NCBI GenBank assembly: GCA_031380225.1
Contig: JANNFX010000190.1
Location: 1-14,652 of the forward strand
Origin: JANNFX01 sp031380225
Lineage (GTDB): Bacteria > Pseudomonadota > Alphaproteobacteria > Rhizobiales > Hyphomicrobiaceae
Length of the DNA: 14,652 nt
Direction of reading: 5' to 3'
The translations under genes and the position numbers were made by a program. Each line of letters starts with the position of its first letter. The first letter of the stretch is position 1. The notes beneath the pieces are model-generated. The model did not search any database, was not told the DNA's origin, and was given only the letters and a program-made list of their open reading frames with translations. Positions 7,651 through 14,652 of the stretch are shown here, piece after piece.

Positions 7651-10220
7651 ACATCAAGATCCCTGATTTCTGTCTTGTTGCGCTAGTTGGAACCTCCGGC
7701 TCAGGTAAATCGACATTTGCTAGATCGCATTTTCTACCGACCGAGGTAGTTGGCTCCGATTGGGCGCGTGGCCTGGTCGAAGATGACGAGACCAGCCAGG
7801 AGGCTACGGGAGACGCATTCGAGCTCGTCTACTATTTGGCTGAGAAGCGCTTGAAGCGCCGCAAGCTGACGGTGATCGACGCCACTAACGTCCGGCAGGA
7901 GGACCGTGCGCGACTGGTGACGCTGGCCAAGCGCCATCACGCGTTGTCGGTCGCAATTGTGATCAATCCCGGTGAAGATATCTGCCACGAGCGCAACAAA
8001 TCACGCCCAGACCGCCAGTTCGGCCCGCATGTGGTCCGCAATCAAATGCGAAACCTGAAGCGCAACATCAACAAACTCGACAAGGAAGGCTTCCGCTACG
8101 TTTTCGAACTTCGCAAGCCCGAAGAAATCGACACTGCAAAAGTCGAACGGACGCGGCTATGGACTGACCAGCGCCATATCGAGGGCCCGTTCGATATCAT
8201 CGGTGATGTACACGGCTGCTGCGGCGAACTCGAAGCACTCCTCGCCAAGCTCGGCTATAGCGCCACGTTTGAAGGCGACGGCGAGACGCGCCAAGTCACA
8301 ACAACAGCCCCAACAGGCCGCCGCGCGATATTCGTCGGCGATCTTGTTGACCGCGGGCCGCGGTCGCCCGACGTGCTGCGCATTGTCATGTCCATGGTCG
8401 AAGCCGGTCAGGCACTTGCTGTACCCGGCAATCACGATGTCAAGTTTCTGCGCTGGCTGAGCGGGCGCGATGTCAAATTGACCCACGGCCTCGATAAAAC
8501 CGTGGCTCAATTCGAAGCCGAGCCGCCTGCACTCAAGGCGCAAGTCAAGAAATTTCTTGATGGCCTCGTCAGTCACGCCTGGCTAGAGAACGGCCGTTTG
8601 GCCGTCGCTCATGCCGGTATCAAAGAAGACATGATGGGCCGCTCTTCAGGCGCCATCCGGGAGTTCTGCCTTTATGGCGAAACGTCGGGCGAAACTGACG
8701 AATTCGGACTGCCAGTGCGTTACAATTGGGCGGCAGAATATCGCGGCAGTACGACTATCATTTACGGCCATACGCCGGTGCCCGAAGCCGATTGGCTGAA
8801 CAATACCCTCTGCATCGATACCGGATGCTGCTTCGGAGGCAAGCTGACCGCGTTGCGCTGGCCGGAGAAAGAAATCGTCTCGGTTGCCGCAGGCGAAGAG
8901 TACGCGCCGTCTCGCCGCCCGTTCGGCCATCCACCGAGCCGCCCCGGCGTCGACCTCTCAAACCAGGCGTTCTTTGACGATCTGCTAGATATAGACGATG
9001 TCACCGGCAAGCGTCTGATCACCACCAGACTCGGCCGCACCGTACAGGTGCAGCCCGAGAATGCCGCAGCCGCGCTTGAAATCATGAGCCGCTTTGCCAT
9101 TTCGCCAAAGTGGCTGATCTACTTGCCGCCCACCATGTCGCCAGCCGAGACCTCAACGCGCGATGGCTTTCTTGAATATCCGGATCAGGCATTTGACTAC
9201 TACCGCCGGGAAGGGGTGACGCATGTCGTGTGCGAAGAAAAGCACATGGGCTCGCGAGCGCTGCTGGTGGTATGCCGCGACACGGACGCGGCAGTGACGT
9301 CGTTTGGCGTCACCAGCGGCGAGACAGGGGCGATATTTACGCGCACGGGCCGCGCATTCTTCCCCGATAGAGCTATGACCGAAACTGTGTTAGCGCGCAA
9401 GCGCGCGGCATTGACCGCATCGAAGTTCTGGGAGCGTCACGACACCAATTGGGTGTTGCTCGACGCTGAAATCATGCCGTGGTCAGCCAAGGCGCAAGGC
9501 TTGATCCGCGATCAATACGCAGCAACCGGTGCGGCTGCCCTTGCTGGCCTCAGTGCTGTCAACAAGCTTTTTGATCAAGCTGCCGTCAACGGGCTTGATG
9601 TTACAGACGCTCGCACAAACTTCGCGGACCGGCACAAACGCGCTGAGATGTATGTCGACGCCTACCGCCGCTATTGCTGGCCAGTTTCATCGCTCGAAGA
9701 TTATCGCATCGCACCGTTTCATATTCTGGCATCGCAAGGCCAGGTCCATATGGACAAAGATCATCTCTGGCATATGGCGGAGTTGGAGCAAGTCACCGGG
9801 GACGGTGACGTCATGCTGATGACAACGCCGCATCGCTTGGTGGATCTCGCCAACGAGACGGATGTCACGGAAGCAACTGACTGGTGGCTGTCCCGCACCG
9901 CAGATGGCGGCGAAGGCATGGTCGTTAAGCCGCGCGAATTTATTGCGCGCGGACCTAAGGGACTAATCCAACCCGCGATAAAATGCCGAGGTTCTGAGTA
10001 TCTGCGCATCATCTACGGCCCCGAATACGACGTGCCGGTCAACTTGCAGCGCTTGAGAAAACGTGGCCTTGGTCACAAGCGGGCCTTAGCGACGCGCGAG
10101 TTCGCACTAGGACATGAAGCTCTCACCAGATTCGTAGCCAAAGAGCCCTTGCGCCGCGTGCATGAATGCGTGTTTGCAATACTCGCGCTCGAAAGCGAGC
10201 CGGTCGATCCGAGACTGTAA
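7647..10220 (+). CDS. pnkp: Polynucleotide kinase-phosphatase-ligase Pnkp (RNA end-healing and sealing)
   Basis: An 857-residue three-module enzyme of usual length for bacterial Pnkp. Module 1 (about 1-170) is a P-loop 5'-OH kinase: GTSGSGKST with K21/S22, base D38 in GSD, DATN at 78-81, and the basic segment ERNKSRPDR (115-123). Module 2 (about 180-415) is a calcineurin-type 2',3' phosphatase: GDVHG (D187, H189), GDLVDRGP (D232), GNHD (N262, H263), AHAG (H322) and GHTP (H375). Module 3 (about 475-857) is a nucleotidyltransferase/ligase: nucleotide-accepting Lys532 in EEKHMGSRA, then LLDAEIMPW, GGEGMVVKP (about 754-762) and IKCRGSEYLRIIYGP (from about 778). In known systems Pnkp heals both ends of a cut RNA but needs Hen1 to seal. 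Here hen1 overlaps it by 4 bases. The enzyme looks intact and catalytically competent. Confidence 0.97.
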   Translation: MNIKIPDFCLVALVGTSGSGKSTFARSHFLPTEVVGSDWARGLVEDDETSQEATGDAFELVYYLAEKRLKRRKLTVIDATNVRQEDRARLVTLAKRHHALSVAIVINPGEDICHERNKSRPDRQFGPHVVRNQMRNLKRNINKLDKEGFRYVFELRKPEEIDTAKVERTRLWTDQRHIEGPFDIIGDVHGCCGELEALLAKLGYSATFEGDGETRQVTTTAPTGRRAIFVGDLVDRGPRSPDVLRIVMSMVEAGQALAVPGNHDVKFLRWLSGRDVKLTHGLDKTVAQFEAEPPALKAQVKKFLDGLVSHAWLENGRLAVAHAGIKEDMMGRSSGAIREFCLYGETSGETDEFGLPVRYNWAAEYRGSTTIIYGHTPVPEADWLNNTLCIDTGCCFGGKLTALRWPEKEIVSVAAGEEYAPSRRPFGHPPSRPGVDLSNQAFFDDLLDIDDVTGKRLITTRLGRTVQVQPENAAAALEIMSRFAISPKWLIYLPPTMSPAETSTRDGFLEYPDQAFDYYRREGVTHVVCEEKHMGSRALLVVCRDTDAAVTSFGVTSGETGAIFTRTGRAFFPDRAMTETVLARKRAALTASKFWERHDTNWVLLDAEIMPWSAKAQGLIRDQYAATGAAALAGLSAVNKLFDQAAVNGLDVTDARTNFADRHKRAEMYVDAYRRYCWPVSSLEDYRIAPFHILASQGQVHMDKDHLWHMAELEQVTGDGDVMLMTTPHRLVDLANETDVTEATDWWLSRTADGGEGMVVKPREFIARGPKGLIQPAIKCRGSEYLRIIYGPEYDVPVNLQRLRKRGLGHKRALATREFALGHEALTRFVAKEPLRRVHECVFAILALESEPVDPRL

Positions 10221-10224
10221 CTAC

Positions 10225-10318
10225 CCCCTCTCCCCATCGCGATCGTTATCGCGAGCGGGAGCGGGAGCGGGAGCGGGTTAGCCCTAACCCTCTCCCCGCA
10301 AAGGGGCGGGGAGAGGGG
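10225..10318. repeat. Composite REP-like structured repeat between pnkp and tex
   Basis: Nearly the whole pnkp-tex gap is self-complementary. The ends are an 11-bp perfect inverted repeat, CCCCTCTCCCC (10225-10235) and GGGGAGAGGGG (10308-10318). Inside are four elements. A 7-bp hairpin TCGCGAT-CGTT-ATCGCGA occupies 10237-10254. A tandem GCGGGA array (three units plus GCGGG) occupies 10255-10277. The dyad GGGTTAG-CC-CTAACCC occupies 10275-10290. A 12-bp perfect stem occupies 10288-10299 with 10306-10317, with loop AAAGGG. The CU-rich arm and GA-rich arm around a short GCAAAGGGG core resemble palindromic intergenic repeats common in alphaproteobacteria (from memory, not searched). The stems overlap, so alternative folds compete. 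It lies after the pnkp stop and ends 9 bases before the tex ribosome binding site. There is no U-run, so it is not a classical terminator. Confidence 0.8.
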
Positions 10319-10327
10319 ATAAATCTC

Positions 10328-10333
10328 AAGGAG
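10328..10333 (+). promoter_or_regulatory. Ribosome binding site deciding the tex start
   Basis: AAGGAG sits 6 bases before ATG 10340. It selects this ATG over upstream in-frame codons whose extension would translate the repeat element into an Arg-Glu run and overlap pnkp. Confidence 0.8.
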
Positions 10334-10339
10334 ACGAAA

Positions 10340-12670
10340 ATGGACATCATCAACACCCGCATCGCCAAGGAACTGAATGTCGGGGTTGGGCAGGTCGCCG
10401 CCGCCGTGGAATTACTCGGCGAAGGTGCGACGGTGCCATTCATTTCGCGCTACCGTAAAGAAAAGACCGGCGGGCTCGATGATACGCAACTGCGCAAACT
10501 CGAAGAGCGGTTGAGGTATCTCAGAGAACTCGAAGACCGCCGCGCCAGCGTCATCAATACCATCACCGAGCAAGGCAAAATGACGCCTGAACTGCTACGC
10601 GCTCTATCAGGCGCTGACAGCAAAGTCGAACTCGAAGACTTGTATGCGCCGTATAAAGTCAAGCGCCGCACCAAAGCGCAGATCGCACGCGAAGCCGGTC
10701 TTGAGCCGCTCGCCGACGCCCTGCTCGGCAATCCAGCGCTTGATCCCAGCACCGAGGCTTTAAAATTCTTGAATGCTGAACTCGGCGTCACTGATGCCAA
10801 AGCCGCACTCGACGGCGCGCGCTTTATTCTCATCGAACGCATTGGCGAAAGCGCAGCACTCGTTGGCGATTTGCGCGAATGGCTTTGGGCCACGGGCGTC
10901 ATGACTTCGATGGTCCTCAAAGGCAAGCAAGCCGAAGGCGCAAAGTTCTCGGACTATTTCGACTTCTCGCAAAAGATCAAAGACATGCCATCGCATCGCG
11001 CGCTCGCCCTGCTGCGCGGCCGCAACGAAGGCTTCCTCGATCTCGATTTGAACGTTGAGAGTGAACCGGGCCGGCCGCATCCGGCCGAACTCAAGATCAT
11101 GACCGCGTTCAATATCGCTGATCGCGGACGCCTCGCTGACAAGTGGCTGATCGACACCGTAAAACTGGCATGGAAAGCCAAGCTGCACGTCTCGCTCGCC
11201 GTTGATCTGCTGACACGGCTCAAAGACGGTTCCGACACCGCCGCCATCAACGTCTTCAAATCCAACCTGAAAGACTTGATGCTGGCGGCGCCAGCTGGCG
11301 CGCGTGTTACGATGGGCCTCGATCCCGGCATTCGCACTGGCGTCAAAGTCGCGGTTGTTGACGCCACAGGCAAAGTGCTCGATACCGCGGTCGTCTACCC
11401 GCACGAACCGAAGAACGATTGGAACGGCTCGTTGGCCGCACTCGGCGCGCTCTGCATCCGCCACAAGATTGAGCTGATTGCAATCGGAAATGGCACCGCC
11501 AGCCGTGAGACGGATAAACTCGCTGGCGATCTCATCAAAAAGCTGCCCGACGCCAAAATCACAAAAGTCATGGTGTCGGAAGCCGGTGCCTCAGTTTATT
11601 CCGCTTCCGAAATGGCGGCGCAAGAATTCCCGGACCTTGATGTCACGTTGCGTGGCGCCGTCTCGATTGCGCGGCGCTTGCAAGACCCACTCGCAGAACT
11701 TGTGAAAATTGAGGCCAAGGCGATTGGCGTTGGCCAGTATCAGCATGACGTCAATCAGTCTGAACTGGCGCGTTCGTTGGACGCCGCCGTTGAGGATTGC
11801 GTCAACTCGGTTGGCGTTGATGTCAACATGGCCTCGGCGCCGCTGTTGGCGCGCGTGGCCGGATTGAATGCAACCATTGCGCAGAACATTGTCGTGTTCC
11901 GCAATGAGAACGGCGCGTTCAAGACCCGCTCGGCGATCAAAAAAGTGCCGCGTCTCGGGCCCAAGGCCTTCGAACAGGCGGCAGGATTTTTGCGGATCAT
12001 GAATGGCTCGAACCCGCTCGATGCGTCGTCCGTGCATCCCGAAGCCTATGAAGTGGTCGAGAAAATTGCCGAGCACACCAAGCGGCCTTTGAAATCCATA
12101 ATTGGCGATCGAGCGTTTTTGAAGTCGCTGTCGCCGAAGCAGTTCGCTGATGAACGCTTCGGCATCCCGACTATCACCGACATTCTGGTTGAACTTGAAA
12201 AGCCGGGCCGCGACCCGCGCCCGGAATTCAAGACCGCCGAATTCAAAGACGGTGTTGAAAAGATTTCTGACTTGAAACCCGGCATGGCGCTGGAAGGTGT
12301 AGTTACCAACGTGACCGCGTTCGGTGCCTTCGTCGATGTCGGCGTGCATCAGGACGGTTTGGTGCACATTTCTGAAATGGCCGACCGGTTCGTGTCTGAT
12401 CCGCGCGAGGTCGTGAAAGCAGGTGATGTCGTCAAGGTGCGCGTCAAGGAAGTTGATGCCGATCGCAAGCGCATCGCCCTGACGATGAAAAGCGGCGCCA
12501 TGGATACGTCGAATGCGTCGCGTGCGGCGTCAAACTCAGGCCCGCGCGTGACGAGCAATGCGCCGCGCAATGCAGCGCCGCCGCCACCAAAGTCATCCGC
12601 GTCACCCGCAGTGGCCGAATCCGCCCTCGCCGCTGCCCTTCGCCGTGCGCAGGAGCAAGGCAAGCGGTAG
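10340..12670 (+). CDS. tex: Tex family RNA-binding transcription accessory protein (YhgF-like)
   Basis: A 776-residue protein, matching E. coli YhgF/Tex (773). In order: the N-terminal Tex helical region, containing VPFISRYRKEKTGGLDD and ELEDLYAPYKVKRRTKAQIA; a YqgF/RNase-H-like domain (about residues 320-450, starting MGLDPGIRTGVKVAV); helix-hairpin-helix repeats (about 490-565, VDVNMASAPLLARVAGLN and KKVPRLGPKAFEQAAGFLRI); and one S1 RNA-binding domain (about 648-720, LEGVVTNVTAFGAFVDVGV and GLVHISEMADRFV). A disordered Ala/Pro/Ser tail closes the protein. Tex binds nucleic acid and is linked to transcription, stress tolerance and, in some species, toxin expression or degradosome-like RNA processing; its precise role is not settled. 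It follows pnkp by 119 bases on the same strand, across the structured repeat, so co-transcription is possible but not shown. Confidence 0.96.
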   Translation: MDIINTRIAKELNVGVGQVAAAVELLGEGATVPFISRYRKEKTGGLDDTQLRKLEERLRYLRELEDRRASVINTITEQGKMTPELLRALSGADSKVELEDLYAPYKVKRRTKAQIAREAGLEPLADALLGNPALDPSTEALKFLNAELGVTDAKAALDGARFILIERIGESAALVGDLREWLWATGVMTSMVLKGKQAEGAKFSDYFDFSQKIKDMPSHRALALLRGRNEGFLDLDLNVESEPGRPHPAELKIMTAFNIADRGRLADKWLIDTVKLAWKAKLHVSLAVDLLTRLKDGSDTAAINVFKSNLKDLMLAAPAGARVTMGLDPGIRTGVKVAVVDATGKVLDTAVVYPHEPKNDWNGSLAALGALCIRHKIELIAIGNGTASRETDKLAGDLIKKLPDAKITKVMVSEAGASVYSASEMAAQEFPDLDVTLRGAVSIARRLQDPLAELVKIEAKAIGVGQYQHDVNQSELARSLDAAVEDCVNSVGVDVNMASAPLLARVAGLNATIAQNIVVFRNENGAFKTRSAIKKVPRLGPKAFEQAAGFLRIMNGSNPLDASSVHPEAYEVVEKIAEHTKRPLKSIIGDRAFLKSLSPKQFADERFGIPTITDILVELEKPGRDPRPEFKTAEFKDGVEKISDLKPGMALEGVVTNVTAFGAFVDVGVHQDGLVHISEMADRFVSDPREVVKAGDVVKVRVKEVDADRKRIALTMKSGAMDTSNASRAASNSGPRVTSNAPRNAAPPPPKSSASPAVAESALAAALRRAQEQGKR

Positions 12671-13023
12671 AACCACACAGCTGTCGTCCCGGAGCTTGTC
12701 CCCTGCACCCATGCCCAACACACCGTGAAGACGAAGAGTTTGAGGTTTGACTGGAACAACTTCATACCCTCACTATGGGTACCAGCAATAAATGCACTGC
12801 TGTCCGGTTTAGAAAAAACACCAAAAAAAATTCCGTTCTCCCGGCCGAGCCAGCCTGAGCCCACGAAAGTTTCAAGACTGTGAGTTCCGGGCGAGAGCCG
12901 GGACCGTTACCTGATAAAAATAAGGTAACGGTCCCGGATAGCCGCGACTGAAGGAGCCGAGCCCTTGATTCGCTGACTGTGCGGCGCGGCTTCCGGGGAA
13001 AACAAAGCTAGTTTGATATCACC
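12671..13023. other. 353-base intergenic region, repeat-like, no convincing gene
   Basis: I see no supported gene here. The stretch near 12682-12720 (CGTCCCGGAGCTTGTCCC and following) resembles dispersed intergenic repeats of alphaproteobacteria, whose spurious minus-strand translation gives a familiar CWAWVQGTS-type string. The octamer GTCCCGGA recurs at 12686-12693 and 12931-12938, bracketing the region with the same motif. A 5-bp stem (TACCC 12765-12769 with GGGTA 12777-12781) and A-rich runs near 12814-12831 are also present. The strong hairpin is listed separately. Confidence 0.5.
12898..12937. repeat. Perfect 15-bp inverted repeat (hairpin) downstream of tex
   Basis: The left arm CCGGGACCGTTACCT (12898-12912) and right arm AGGTAACGGTCCCGG (12923-12937) are exactly complementary around the A-rich 10-base loop GATAAAAATA. 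It lies 227 bases after the tex stop and 86 bases before the small gene. There is no T-run after either arm, so intrinsic termination is doubtful. A REP-type palindrome that protects or bounds transcripts is more likely, with a transposon-remnant end as an alternative. Confidence 0.85.
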
Positions 13024-13212
13024 GTGTCCAAGCGTGTGACCGCTCGAAGAATTCGATTCAATTGGAAAGGCACTGCCTCAAACCTAAACGGACAGCAGTG
13101 CATTTATTGCCGCGATGACATGTGTGGGGAGGTGCAATTTTCTCAACTTGACAGCGGTGGGATAATTTTTGGGATGAACCAATATGGAGGCTGGTATCAT
13201 AAAAAATGCTAA
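13024..13212 (+). CDS. Small putative zinc-finger-like protein, function unknown
   Basis: A 62-residue frame that opens after TAG at 13009. GTG 13024 is the first possible start, and GTG 13036 is the next. The protein has a basic N-terminus (SKRVTARRIRFNWKG). It then has CIYCRDDMC and, 28 residues later, GGWYHKKC at the C-terminus. The C-x2-C followed by W-x-H-x2-C arrangement is what small treble-clef or LIM-like zinc knuckles use, which is why I keep it. No good ribosome binding site precedes it. By hand count it is about 46% GC, against about 60% for its neighbours, hinting at different origin. Its last 4 bases overlap the 3' end of the convergent recQ gene. I do not recognise a specific family, and chance coding is possible. 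Confidence 0.5.
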   Translation: MSKRVTARRIRFNWKGTASNLNGQQCIYCRDDMCGEVQFSQLDSGGIIFGMNQYGGWYHKKC

Positions 13213-14652
13213 GCCAACTCCGCCACCAAGCATTTCAGAATGCCATAGCTGAAGCGGCCTTCGAGGCGGGCGTGCGCAGGGCCGAGTTTGCCGGTACCGA
13301 GCGTATCGGTTTCTTCGAATGCGCTTTGGATCTCTTCGATCTCGTCGTCATCGAGGCCGACAGCGGCTTGCGCTTCAATCAAGCCGGCTTCAATGGCCTC
13401 GGCCAAATGCCCGTAAATGGTTTCAGCTGATAAACCGCGCTCGGACGCAATGGCCTCAACAGCAAGTCCGCGAGACTTCAAAGCCAGCGTCTGATTGACG
13501 GTCGAGGACAGGCGGTTCTTGAGCAGCGGATTGCCAGTGTGGGCCGAAATGATTTCCAGGAACGCGGCGCCATAGCGTTTAATCTTGCTGGCGCCGAGCC
13601 CCGGAATTGCGCCGAGCGCTTCTTCGCTAGCGGGACGCGCTTCAGCGAGCGCCACCAACGTCTTGTCATGAGCGATGACATAGGGCGGCAATTTGCTGTC
13701 GGCGGCGAGTTTAGCGCGCAGCGCTTTCAAAGCCTGGAACAACGGCTCATTATCCGCGGCAACCTTCTGACCGGCACCGCTGCCCTTCTTGGCCTTGTCT
13801 TTTTTCAGTTCTTTGGAAGCGACCCGCATCCGGAACGTTTCTTCACCGCGCAACAATGGACGGGCCTTGCCGGTCAAGTGCAGCGAACCGTGCCCTTCGT
13901 CATCCCCGACGAGATAACTTTGCGCCACCAATTGCCGGAACAGCGATTTCCAAGCCGAGGCGTCGGTATCTTTGCCGAGACCAAACACGGCGAGTTTGTC
14001 GTGACCGAGCCGCAACGCGCGCTCATCAGCATGACCCTGCAAAATTTCGACTAAGTAAGTGACGCCGAAGCGCTGACCAGTCCGATAAACCGCCGACAGC
14101 GCTTTCTGTGCCAGCACGGTGCCGTCGGTCGTTTCAGGCGGCGACAAGCAGTTGTCGCAGTTCCCGCACGGCTCGGCACCTTGCTCGCCAAAATAGGAGA
14201 GCAGCGCCTGCCGCCGGCACGACGGCATTTCTGCCAAGCCGATGAGCGCATCAAGCTTTTGGCGTTGCACCTGCTTGAAGGCGTCCGAACCTTCGCTTTC
14301 GGAAATCCATTGCCGGAGCTGGATGAGATCTTGCAGGCCGTAGGCGAGCCACGCGTTCGCCGCTTCACCGTCGCGCCCAGCGCGGCCGGTTTCCTGATAG
14401 TATGCTTCAATCGAGCGCGGCAGGTTCAAATGCGCAACGAACCGCACATCGGGCTTATCGATGCCCATGCCAAAGGCAATGGTGGCAACAACGATGGCGC
14501 CGTCTTGAACTAAAAACGCCTCTTGCGCCGTGCGGCGCACATTTGCATCGAGGCCAGCGTGGTAAGCTAACGCCTTGCGGCCTTTGGCAGCCAGAAACGC
14601 CGCCGTATCTTCGACGCCGCGGCGCGTCTGACAGTAAACGATACCGGCGTCT
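13209..14652 (-). CDS. recQ: ATP-dependent DNA helicase RecQ, C-terminal part (gene runs off the right edge)
   Basis: The minus-strand frame is open to position 14652, so the N-terminal half with the P-loop and DEAH box lies outside. The 480 visible residues start in the second RecA-like domain (VYCQTRRGVEDTA, YHAGLDANVR) and contain VVATIAFGMGIDKPDVRFV and YYQETGRAGRDG, helicase motifs V and VI. The RecQ zinc site follows (CRRQALLSYFG and CGNCDNC), then the RQC winged helix and a Lys-rich linker. An HRDC domain (about 13550-13740) includes LPPYVIAHDKTLVALAEARP and IPGLGASKIKRYG. A further C-terminal helix-turn-helix-like segment (SSTVNQTLALKSRGLAVEAI) and an acidic stretch end the protein. 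RecQ unwinds branched DNA in recombination and fork repair. The stop codon TAG (13211-13209) lies within the end of the small convergent gene. GTG at 14540 is not the real start. Confidence 0.96.
   Translation of the reverse strand, partial: DAGIVYCQTRRGVEDTAAFLAAKGRKALAYHAGLDANVRRTAQEAFLVQDGAIVVATIAFGMGIDKPDVRFVAHLNLPRSIEAYYQETGRAGRDGEAANAWLAYGLQDLIQLRQWISESEGSDAFKQVQRQKLDALIGLAEMPSCRRQALLSYFGEQGAEPCGNCDNCLSPPETTDGTVLAQKALSAVYRTGQRFGVTYLVEILQGHADERALRLGHDKLAVFGLGKDTDASAWKSLFRQLVAQSYLVGDDEGHGSLHLTGKARPLLRGEETFRMRVASKELKKDKAKKGSGAGQKVAADNEPLFQALKALRAKLAADSKLPPYVIAHDKTLVALAEARPASEEALGAIPGLGASKIKRYGAAFLEIISAHTGNPLLKNRLSSTVNQTLALKSRGLAVEAIASERGLSAETIYGHLAEAIEAGLIEAQAAVGLDDDEIEEIQSAFEETDTLGTGKLGPAHARLEGRFSYGILKCLVAELA

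Noticed and set aside
10187..10200. GCTCG-AAAG-CGAGC hairpin at the end of pnkp
   Set aside because: It has only a 5-bp stem inside coding sequence with no T-run; it could easily be chance in GC-rich DNA.
10166..10339. In-frame upstream extension of tex overlapping pnkp and reading the repeat as an Arg-Glu run
   Set aside because: AAGGAG precedes ATG 10340, and the protein from there matches the family N-terminus and length.
12349..12864. Minus-strand open frame spanning the tex 3' end and the following gap
   Set aside because: Half is antisense to tex, and the rest translates dispersed intergenic repeat sequence; no domain is visible.

Overview
The window looks like chromosomal DNA from a moderately GC-rich (about 60% by eye) proteobacterium, most likely an alphaproteobacterium. 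This rests on codon choice, the relatedness of the encoded proteins as I recognise them, and two intergenic palindromic repeats of a type common in Rhizobiales-like genomes. I cannot name a genus. I saw no tRNA, rRNA, CRISPR array, transposase or integrase.

Left part (1-6093), 2-hydroxyacid oxidation. The end of an FMN-dependent alpha-hydroxyacid oxidase or dehydrogenase (1-575, cut by the left edge) faces the end of a LysR-type regulator (617-1603, minus strand). That regulator is divergent from glcD-glcE-glcF (1941-6093), the three-subunit membrane-associated glycolate oxidase that turns glycolate into glyoxylate. The 337-base divergent region holds promoter-like elements for both directions, two short palindromes and a perfect 9-bp tandem duplication, so it is the likely control region.

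Middle part (6166-10220), RNA repair. A gene for a bacterial Hen1 (3'-terminal RNA ribose 2'-O-methyltransferase) overlaps by 4 bases a gene for the three-module polynucleotide kinase/phosphatase/ligase Pnkp. Both are full length with all key motifs visible. Together they form the known Pnkp-Hen1 system, which rejoins RNAs (classically tRNAs cut by ribotoxins) and methylates the repaired site against recutting. No ribotoxin gene is visible nearby.

Right part (10221-14652). A dense, highly structured repeat element (10225-10318) separates pnkp from tex, which encodes an RNA-binding transcription accessory protein with an S1 domain. After tex comes 353 bases without a convincing gene, holding a perfect 15-bp hairpin. 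Next is a small AT-richer candidate gene for a zinc-finger-like protein (13024-13212). Its last 4 bases overlap the end of the convergent recQ helicase gene, which runs off the right edge.

The gene content is mostly recognisable. The most notable item is the Hen1-Pnkp cassette placed between glycolate oxidase and tex. That is a described system in a possibly informative context, and I did not find a clearly new system.
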